NCBI GenBank assembly: GCA_035656415.1
Contig: DASRSM010000153.1
Location: forward strand, 1 to 11,340
From: JAFAHZ01 sp035656415
GTDB lineage: Bacteria; Vulcanimicrobiota; Vulcanimicrobiia; Vulcanimicrobiales; Vulcanimicrobiaceae
Reading direction: 5' to 3'
Length of the DNA stretch: 11,340 nucleotides
This document shows positions 5,788 through 11,340 of this stretch, piece after piece. A program made the position numbers and the translations under genes. Each line of letters begins with the position of its first letter. Within the stretch, counting starts at the first letter, position 1. A model generated the notes under the pieces. The model made no database searches, was not told where the DNA came from, and worked only from the letters and a program-made list of their open reading frames with translations.

Positions 5788-7956
5788 TTAAGGAACGATC
5801 GCGAGCGCGTGCGGGTTCGAGAGGCCGCTCGTCAGCGTGACGAACGGAGAAATACTTTCCGCGGTGCCGCCCGCGTTGAACGTCGAATAGCGGTAGCCGT
5901 AGACGCTGCCGATTTGGGTCGCGGCAACGAACATGTTGCCGAGTTCGTCGACCACCATCGCTTGCGCGGAGCCGGAGTCGAGCCCGGCCGTGAACGCGCT
6001 GGGCGTGACCGGCGGCGCAAATGCCGTGTTGTAGAGCGCGAATTTCGTCCCGTCGGCATCATCTTGGAACACGCCCTTGATCGTCACCGTGTCGTAGGGC
6101 GTCGGATGAATCGTTTCGTCGAGCACTGCGAGGTCGCCGGCGTAGGCGGGATTTCCAATCGACGTCGGGCTCGACCAGCTTCCGAATGTATAAGCGTAGA
6201 GCGCGCACGGCGTGGCGTCGCTGCACGGATAGGGATGCCCGAACGTATATTGCGTTTGATCCGAAACGTATAAGGTCTTCGTTACGGGATCGAGCGCCAT
6301 ACCGACCGGGGCGACCAGCCCCGAAAGCGACGCCGGCGTCGTCGAGCCGTGCGGGTAGAAGTTGACGCCGCCTCCGGGTTCGACGGCTTCTCCGGTGTCG
6401 AACTTCACATAGCCGACCCAAAGATCGTCGCCGGAATCGACGGAGAGAAAGTATGCGTATCCTTTCGACGACGCGATGTTGAGCGTTAGGGACGGCGTCG
6501 TCGCGCCCGGCGGATATTCGAACACCTTGTTTGCCGAGACGTCGAGCACGAACAGATTGCCGCTGGGATCCAAGGCCAGCTTCGTTACTAAACCGCCCGG
6601 TATCGACATGGTGCGGCTCGGGATCGTAGAGCCGACCTTGTATTCGTGAATGCCCACGGTCGTTTCGGCCGTATAGAGATTGCCGTGCGCGTCGTACTCG
6701 ATGTCGGTCGAGCCGCTCAGTACGCCGCTAGTGATCGTGGAGACCGGCCCCGTACCTTTTTCGGCAGCGAACAGCGATATCGAGTATCCGCCCGCGACTG
6801 CGAGCAGCGATTGCATATCGATCCCGACCGAGCTGCTGCAGATTGCACCGGTCACCGCACACCCGTCGGTTTGGCCGGCGCCGTACGCCCCCGTTACGGT
6901 TAGGCTGCCTAACGCGGCGCTGTCGGCAAGCGTTGCCGGCGGCGTAATCGTGAACCGTGGAGATCCCTCCGGCGGCTGCGTCACCGTTGCGGCGAGCGGG
7001 CCGGAGACGCCAACCGTGTAGTGCGGAGCGCCGATCCCGGAGATGACGTTACCGTCGGCATCGATCGCCTCGGCAAACAGATTATGCGCGCCTGGACCGA
7101 TCAAGTCGTACACGTTGCCGCTTTGCGCAACCAGCGGAGTACCCGGAACCACGGCAATCTGGGCGGGGATGCCCGAGAAGTTGAAGGTGACCGCGTTCGT
7201 CTCGTTATTTGCAATCGAGAACTTCGAGGTCGACGTCGAGAGTGCAGCCGCGCCGGACGGAATTGCGTTCGCTGCGGAATCGTACGCGTCGTACGTAGTA
7301 AACGCCGCGGTGTAACACTGGGCGCCGCTAGAACATGAGGGAAGTGATTGAGCGAAGGTGCACGCCAGCCCCTGTAGCGTTAACGTGCATCCCGGCGAGA
7401 GTGCAGTTAGTCCCGTGACCTCATCGATGCTGACGCCGGGCCCGGTAATCTTGACCGTCATTGCCTGAGTCGACGGCGAAATGAACTTCGGTCCGAAGTG
7501 ACGATGTCCGCGTTTGTCGCGCGGTGCTCCGATTGGTATCAGCATCGAGGTAACGAGGCGGCCGCCGTTTTTATCCGTAACGGTTAGCGTGGCCTTATGT
7601 CCCTTCGTATCTGAAAACGTTACGGTACATTTGCCTTTCCCGACGCCGGTAAGCGTCACGTTGAGCGACGGTCCTTTCCCCGACGTCGGGCTGATCGCCG
7701 CCACGTTGATGCACGTGTCTTTTTCTTTGAACTTACCGGTGTATTTGCTCTCGGCGACCGCGACCGTCGTCGCGCTTGCCGCACCCTTTCCGTAGAGCGT
7801 GAGCGTTGACGGTGTAACCTTCAACCCTTTCGTGCTATGCGGAACGGTATTCTGCGCTGCTGGAAATGCCGATACGGCATTGGGTACGACACCTTGCTTG
7901 GTGCCGCACGCCGTCATCGACACAGTGAGAAAGAGCGCCGCTATGTACCGGTGCAT
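5788..7956 (-). CDS. Lipoprotein: Ig-like domain plus six-bladed NHL/SMP-30-like propeller
   Basis: This 722-residue exported protein starts with a lipoprotein signal peptide: basic HR, a hydrophobic core (4-13) and lipobox M-T-A-C with Cys17. Met at -3 is less usual than Leu. Residues 45-127 form an Ig/BACON-like beta domain (LKVTPSTLTL, later ISPTSGKGPS and GKGKCTVTFSD). Residues 135-380 are a beta-rich stalk or adhesin-like region. Residues 384-722 contain six repeats of the D-x-x-G-N-L-[FY]-V type (for example YDAHGNLYTA 421-430, LDPSGNLFVL 462-471, VDELGNMFVA 669-678), consistent with a six-bladed propeller. Eleven cysteines are present: the lipidated one and ten that fall into local pairs. 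Propellers of this class bind ligands or are lactonase-like; no catalytic residues can be assigned. The ATG at 7954-7956 has a strong GGAGG 10 nt upstream. The gene is divergent from the cyclase gene. Confidence 0.85.
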   Translation of the reverse strand: MHRYIAALFLTVSMTACGTKQGVVPNAVSAFPAAQNTVPHSTKGLKVTPSTLTLYGKGAASATTVAVAESKYTGKFKEKDTCINVAAISPTSGKGPSLNVTLTGVGKGKCTVTFSDTKGHKATLTVTDKNGGRLVTSMLIPIGAPRDKRGHRHFGPKFISPSTQAMTVKITGPGVSIDEVTGLTALSPGCTLTLQGLACTFAQSLPSCSSGAQCYTAAFTTYDAYDSAANAIPSGAAALSTSTSKFSIANNETNAVTFNFSGIPAQIAVVPGTPLVAQSGNVYDLIGPGAHNLFAEAIDADGNVISGIGAPHYTVGVSGPLAATVTQPPEGSPRFTITPPATLADSAALGSLTVTGAYGAGQTDGCAVTGAICSSSVGIDMQSLLAVAGGYSISLFAAEKGTGPVSTITSGVLSGSTDIEYDAHGNLYTAETTVGIHEYKVGSTIPSRTMSIPGGLVTKLALDPSGNLFVLDVSANKVFEYPPGATTPSLTLNIASSKGYAYFLSVDSGDDLWVGYVKFDTGEAVEPGGGVNFYPHGSTTPASLSGLVAPVGMALDPVTKTLYVSDQTQYTFGHPYPCSDATPCALYAYTFGSWSSPTSIGNPAYAGDLAVLDETIHPTPYDTVTIKGVFQDDADGTKFALYNTAFAPPVTPSAFTAGLDSGSAQAMVVDELGNMFVAATQIGSVYGYRYSTFNAGGTAESISPFVTLTSGLSNPHALAIVP

Positions 7957-7965
7957 TTATGGAAG

Positions 7966-8013
7966 ACCTCCGAAACCTTTGGGAAGGCTGCTTGCTCGCA
8001 TTCGTTCGGAGGT
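7966..8013. promoter_or_regulatory. Perfect 9-bp inverted repeat containing the lipoprotein gene's RBS
   Basis: ACCTCCGAA at 7966-7974 is the exact reverse complement of TTCGGAGGT at 8005-8013, with 30 nt between them. On the - strand transcript the proximal arm contains the GGAGG ribosome binding site of the lipoprotein gene (complement of 7967-7971). A hairpin would therefore bury that site. Alternatively, the two arms could be half-sites of an operator in the divergent control region. Confidence 0.45.
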
Positions 8014-8019
8014 GAGCGG

Positions 8020-8039
8020 GTCCTTGCTTCTTGAAGGAC
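8020..8039 (+). promoter_or_regulatory. Hairpin overlapping the cyclase gene's RBS
   Basis: GTCCTT (8020-8025) and AAGGAC (8034-8039) can form a 6-bp stem with an 8-nt loop. The downstream arm contains AAGGA (8034-8038), the Shine-Dalgarno sequence 8 nt before the ATG at 8047. An in-frame TGA at 8032-8034 rules out any longer start for this gene. The stem is short, so its stability is uncertain. Confidence 0.35.
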
Positions 8040-8046
8040 GAGCCGA

Positions 8047-10803
8047 ATGATTGACGGTGAGCGAAAAGCTCCGACCGGGACCGTAACCTTCGTTTTTTCC
8101 GATATCGAAGGCAGCACCGTGCGCTGGGACTCGAACCGGGAAGCAATGCAAGCGGCGGTTCGCCGGCACGACGAGCTGATGCGCGACTGCATCAAAGCCA
8201 ACGCAGGCTACGTCTTCAAAACGATCGGTGACGCGTTCTGTGTCGCGTTCGGATCGGCAGAAAGTGCTCTCGCGGCCACGCTTCAAGCTCAGCGATCGAT
8301 TGCAGCGCAAGGCTGGAGCGCGGTCGGCGGCCTGCGCGTCCGTATGGCGATCCACACCGGAATCGCCGACGAGCGCGACGATGACTATTACGGGCCAACC
8401 GTAAATCGCGTAGCGCGCCTTCTTGCGATCGGTCACGGCGGACAAGTGCTCGTATCCGGTGCGGCTCGCTCGTTGATCGAAGAGCGAGTCATTCCGGAGA
8501 TTCACTTGGTCGATCTCGGAATGCATCGCCTTAAAGATCTCAGCACGCCCGAACACGTCTTTCAGCTTGGCGCCGAAGGGCTAGCAGCGGACTTCCCGCC
8601 GCTGCATTCGCTCGATGCGGTACCCAACAACCTTCCGGCGCAGCTAACTCCATTGGTTGGGCGCGACAGCGAGGTCGCCGAGATAAGGGCGTTAGTCGAG
8701 CTTTCGCGTCTCGTGACGCTCGTCGGCTCGGGAGGCATCGGTAAGACACGTACTGCGTTGCAAGTCGCTGCCGAGTTGGCGCGCGCTGACGGGGCGTGGT
8801 TCGTCGATCTGGCGTCCTGCGAAGACCCTTCACTCGTGGTCAGTGCGATCTCTGCGGTATTTAACGTTCCCGACGAAGCGGGCGGGCAACATCTGACGGA
8901 TCGCCTAGCGATGGCGCTGCAAACCAAGAAGCTTCTCATCGTTCTGGATAATTGCGAGCAGGTGGTCGAAGCGGCAGCTTCGGCCGTAAACAAACTGTTG
9001 CAATCCTGCTCCGAATTGCGGTTTCTCGCTACCAGTCGCGAAGGGTTGGGTATTGCGGGCGAGGAGATTTATCGTTTGCCGCTCCTGCCCGTACCACCCG
9101 AGGAAGAGACGCTTTCGCCGGATCGGCTGATGGAATACGGGGCCGCGGCGCTGTTTGTCGCACGCGCGCGCGCAACTCAAAAGTCCTTCGAGGTTACGGA
9201 CGAAAATGCCGGTCTCATTGGCGAGATCGTCCGACGGCTCGACGGTATAGCCTTGGCAATCGAACTGGCCGCGGCTCGCGTCAAGGTGTTGAGCGTTTCG
9301 CAACTGTCGCAGCGCCTCAACGATCGGCTGAAGCTGCTCACTGGAGGCAGCAGGACCGCATTGCCACGACAGCAGACGCTGCGCGCCTTGATCGGCTGGA
9401 GCTACGACTTGCTGAGCGAAATAGAAAAGAGCGTATTCCGGCAAGCGGCGGTCCTGCGCGGAACGTGGACCCTTGAAGCACTGGAAGCGATCTGGCTCGA
9501 TGAGTCGGTTTCCGGTGACGTTCTTGACGCCGTCACGGCGTTAGCGGACAAGTCACTCTTAGTAGTTGAAACTGGAGACGAGCAGAACCGGTACAGGCTC
9601 CTCGAATCGACTCGCGACTTTGCCTTAGAGCGATTAATTGAACGCGGCGAGTTTGAAACCGCCGCGAGGCGTCACTGCGAATATTTTGCCGTCGAGGCGG
9701 CGCGGCTGGACGATCGGTTTTGGGGAATCAATTCGGATGTATGGGTAACGCTCGTTAGGAGCGATATTGAAAACTATCGGTCGGCGATCGACTGGGGGCT
9801 TTCAGCCGGAGGAGCCGAGGCAAGCGCGGCCACGATAGTCGCTAGTCTGCGTTGGTTCTACTGGGCCGTTGCGACCGGTGAAGGGCGTTCAGCCATCGAA
9901 CGCATTGACAACCAATCGATCGAAACATTTCCGAAGCGCGTGCGCGCACTTTTAACGCTCTCCGCCCATATGCTCGGCGGTACCCTCGCGCAGGGAGTCG
10001 ACTCCGTTCGAGAAGCGGAGCGCCTTTTAGCCGATCAGAACGACCTTAAAACGCACGCCGAGTCGTTGATGGTACTTGCCGATGCGATGGGTAAGACGGG
10101 CGACCTGCATGGATCCGCGCTTTCCGCTGAGTCTGCCGTTGCTCAAGCGCGTTCGGTTGGAATCCCGATCCAGCTTGGGTCTTTTCTGAGTTCGGCAGCC
10201 TACGCTCTCGCCTTGGCGGGCGATGACGAACGCGCGCGAGCGTTTCTGGACGAAGCCGAGCCGATTGTTCGGCGATCCGACGATCGTCCGACGCTCGCAC
10301 GGTTACAGGCGATTCGAGCGGAGCTCTTATTCGCTGCCGGCGATACGGCGGCAGCGCTGGCGTGCTCTCGTGAAGCTGAAGCGACTTATCGCGAGCGGTC
10401 CAATCCTGCTTGGCTAAACGTCGTACTACTCAACGAAGCGTCGTACTATCTCGCCGAAAACGACAGCGCCGGCGCTCGGAACGTCGCACGTGAGGCCCTG
10501 ACGTTGGCACGGCGCCGCGACGACGCATTCAAAGCAGCCGTTGCAATCGGTCACTTAGCACGAATTGCCGCCGAGGGCGGCTGCGCCGAACGTGCCGCCC
10601 GGCTTACCGGCTTCGTCGATGCGACCTACGCGCGTCTCGGCAGCGTTCGAGAGCCCACCGAGCAGCGCGGTTACGAGCGCACGCGCCAACTGATAGCAGA
10701 GGCGGTATCCGAAGATCGGGTCGCGGCATTGCTCGATCAAGGCGCGTCGATGAGCCAAAAGGACGCGGAAGAAGAAGCCCTTGCGGTGCCGTCTCCGGCT
10801 TGA
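8047..10803 (+). CDS. Adenylate cyclase - STAND ATPase - TPR fusion protein
   Basis: This is a 918-residue cytoplasmic signalling protein. Residues 11-175 are a class III nucleotide cyclase domain. Metal-binding aspartates are D19 (FSDIEGST) and D62 (FKTIGDA), transition-state residues are N120 and R124, and K58 and D113 sit where adenine-selecting residues lie, so cAMP production from ATP is predicted. Residues 200-460 form an AfsR/COG3903-like NTPase: Walker A GSGGIGKT (227-234), Walker B LLIVLDNCE (296-304), the S/T-R sensor ATSREGL (328-334) and a GxPLA-like block DGIALAIELAA (399-409). A winged-helix-like linker (about 445-525) follows, then helical TPR-type repeats to about residue 900. 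No DNA-binding HTH is recognisable. The architecture is known in GC-rich bacteria. The TPRs probably sense a partner or ligand and gate the cyclase; this is inferred. The start is fixed by the RBS and by an upstream in-frame stop. Confidence 0.93.
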   Translation: MIDGERKAPTGTVTFVFSDIEGSTVRWDSNREAMQAAVRRHDELMRDCIKANAGYVFKTIGDAFCVAFGSAESALAATLQAQRSIAAQGWSAVGGLRVRMAIHTGIADERDDDYYGPTVNRVARLLAIGHGGQVLVSGAARSLIEERVIPEIHLVDLGMHRLKDLSTPEHVFQLGAEGLAADFPPLHSLDAVPNNLPAQLTPLVGRDSEVAEIRALVELSRLVTLVGSGGIGKTRTALQVAAELARADGAWFVDLASCEDPSLVVSAISAVFNVPDEAGGQHLTDRLAMALQTKKLLIVLDNCEQVVEAAASAVNKLLQSCSELRFLATSREGLGIAGEEIYRLPLLPVPPEEETLSPDRLMEYGAAALFVARARATQKSFEVTDENAGLIGEIVRRLDGIALAIELAAARVKVLSVSQLSQRLNDRLKLLTGGSRTALPRQQTLRALIGWSYDLLSEIEKSVFRQAAVLRGTWTLEALEAIWLDESVSGDVLDAVTALADKSLLVVETGDEQNRYRLLESTRDFALERLIERGEFETAARRHCEYFAVEAARLDDRFWGINSDVWVTLVRSDIENYRSAIDWGLSAGGAEASAATIVASLRWFYWAVATGEGRSAIERIDNQSIETFPKRVRALLTLSAHMLGGTLAQGVDSVREAERLLADQNDLKTHAESLMVLADAMGKTGDLHGSALSAESAVAQARSVGIPIQLGSFLSSAAYALALAGDDERARAFLDEAEPIVRRSDDRPTLARLQAIRAELLFAAGDTAAALACSREAEATYRERSNPAWLNVVLLNEASYYLAENDSAGARNVAREALTLARRRDDAFKAAVAIGHLARIAAEGGCAERAARLTGFVDATYARLGSVREPTEQRGYERTRQLIAEAVSEDRVAALLDQGASMSQKDAEEEALAVPSPA

Positions 10804-10807
10804 AGCG

Positions 10808-11170
10808 TCAAGAGCTTTCCTTCGACCCGATTTCGACGAAGCGTTTCGTTAAAATAACCAGGCCGAGCATCTGCAGCCATTCCGAAACAATGCTGCCGGT
10901 GACGCTCAATACGATCGAAAGCGAGTGATCGTAAACGAGCCGTTTCCAACCGCGCCGCTCGGGCGGCGGCTTTTTGCTCTCGCTGGAACGCTTTTCGTAT
11001 AAGAATTTCGTCAGCACGATAACCGCCGCGGAGCCGCTCCAATCGGCGATCGCGTTGTCGAAAAACGCACCCGTGTGCGTTTTCGGGTCCGAGATCGCGT
11101 AGAGCACGATCCACAACGCGAGGATGCCGAGAACGGTAAGGCTGAGACCGTGTCGCTTGAGAAGATGCAC
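10808..11170 (-). CDS. Small membrane protein with internal repeat, DUF6766-like
   Basis: This 120-residue protein has hydrophobic stretches at about 9-27, 46-58, 83-95 and 99-110. It shows two copies of one pattern: H-x-LS (7-10 and 82-85), then W (44 and 98), LTK exactly 9 residues later (53-55 and 107-109), then an E-S pair with Glu 9 residues after Lys (64 and 118). From memory, this layout resembles DUF6766 proteins, which are longer (about 200 residues). The function is unknown. It starts with GTG at 11168-11170, supported by GAGG (complement of 11176-11179) 5 nt upstream. The next in-frame codons give the basic start HLLKRH before the first helix. Its 3' end is 4 nt from the cyclase stop, tail to tail. 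Confidence 0.7.
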   Translation of the reverse strand: MHLLKRHGLSLTVLGILALWIVLYAISDPKTHTGAFFDNAIADWSGSAAVIVLTKFLYEKRSSESKKPPPERRGWKRLVYDHSLSIVLSVTGSIVSEWLQMLGLVILTKRFVEIGSKESS

Positions 11171-11223
11171 GGTAGCCTCATACCGTTCCTAAATCCATTG
11201 CCATCTATTCCACGAGGAAACCG
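11171..11223. promoter_or_regulatory. Divergent intergenic region with two ribosome binding sites
   Basis: These 53 bp lie between the GTG start of the small membrane protein (-) and the candidate ATG at 11224 (+). They carry GAGG for the - gene (complement of 11176-11179) and GAGGA at 11214-11218 for the + gene, 5 nt before its ATG. No convincing -10/-35 pair was found on either strand. Confidence 0.4.
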
Positions 11224-11340
11224 ATGGTTGGCGCCGGGCGAACGCGTATTCCCGACGATTCGCGCGCCGGACTCCCGCCGGCAGCACACGGTGTGATCCC
11301 GGGCAGCGCTCGCGCGATGCCGGGATCGTCTCTCGACGAC
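11224..11340 (+). CDS. 5' end of an unidentified gene, running off the window
   Basis: From the ATG at 11224 the frame stays open for 39 codons to the window end, with G or C at about 27 of 39 third positions, as expected for coding sequence here. GAGGA at 11214-11218 is well placed as a ribosome binding site. An in-frame TAG at 11173-11175 and no other ATG between them fix the start. The visible N-terminus is polar, rich in Gly, Pro, Ala, Arg and Asp, with the near-repeat IPGSARAMPGS at 25-35. It has no signal peptide or membrane segment. I do not recognise the family. It could be a chance open frame, since the sequence is GC-rich and the piece is short. Confidence 0.45.
   Translation, partial: MVGAGRTRIPDDSRAGLPPAAHGVIPGSARAMPGSSLDD
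11295..11327. repeat. Inverted repeat near the window end
   Basis: GATCCCGG (11295-11302) is the reverse complement of CCGGGATC (11320-11327). The stem extends by TG/CA (11318-11319 with 11304-11305) if G11303 is bulged. No T-run follows on either strand, so it is not a canonical terminator. It may simply reflect the repeated PGS codons of the open frame starting at 11224. Confidence 0.35.

Noticed and set aside
5784..5790. A bidirectional terminator between the glycosyltransferase and lipoprotein genes
   Set aside because: The stops are 1 nt apart and no stem-loop with T-runs is visible. Termination here, if any, must be factor-dependent or lie inside the genes.
5527..6273. 248-codon + strand open frame spanning the end of the glycosyltransferase gene and the lipoprotein gene
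   Set aside because: It crosses two well-supported genes in another frame or strand and yields an Arg-rich product without motifs.
1..11340. Mobile element, CRISPR array, tRNA or rRNA
   Set aside because: No transposase or integrase reading frame, direct-repeat array, terminal repeat or RNA-gene fold was seen in any part of the window.

Overview
The window is a densely packed, GC-rich bacterial chromosome segment with ten genes plus the start of an eleventh. No gene-free stretch exceeds about 110 bases, and no tRNA, rRNA, CRISPR array or transposase is visible. A lipoprotein signal peptide points to an exported, probably diderm-type envelope. The combination of a lipoprotein (Ig-like domain plus beta-propeller), a cyclase-STAND ATPase-TPR fusion and very short leaders resembles, from memory, what is found in Candidatus Eremiobacterota (WPS-2) and relatives. 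That placement is an impression, not a demonstrated fact.

Region 1 (1-1091, + strand): a cluster of three small genes. The first encodes a one-helix membrane-anchored protein of a recurrent uncharacterised family with a W-x3-Q-x2-FVD-x-P core. The second starts directly after its stop codon and encodes a 66-residue protein that repeats this core but stops right after it. The third encodes a 65-residue one-helix protein. A shared 9-mer, GGGTATAAC, lies upstream of the first and third genes and looks like a -10 element. It would make the third gene almost leaderless.

Region 2 (1066-1890, - strand): a beta-lactamase-fold serine hydrolase without a signal peptide. It overlaps the third small gene tail to tail and is head to head with region 3, with only 38 bp between the start codons.

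Region 3 (1929-5786, + strand): a tight three-gene run that is probably one operon. It encodes a proton-coupled sugar porter of the XylE/GalP type, a zinc-dependent alcohol dehydrogenase, and a family 2 glycosyltransferase with an extra C-terminal GT-B-like half. The gaps are +4 nt and -16 nt. Together they suggest sugar uptake, oxidoreduction and sugar transfer, but the substrates cannot be read from the sequence.

Region 4 (5788-10803): a divergent pair. On the - strand is a 722-residue lipoprotein with an Ig-like domain, a middle beta-rich region and a six-bladed propeller. On the + strand is a 918-residue protein made of a class III adenylate cyclase, a STAND-type ATPase and TPRs. The 90-bp gap between them carries a perfect 9-bp inverted repeat and a second 6-bp hairpin. 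Each of these includes the ribosome binding site of one of the two genes.

Region 5 (10808-11340): a small - strand membrane protein with an internal two-fold repeat (DUF6766-like). Divergent from it is the 5' end of an unidentified + strand gene that runs off the window.
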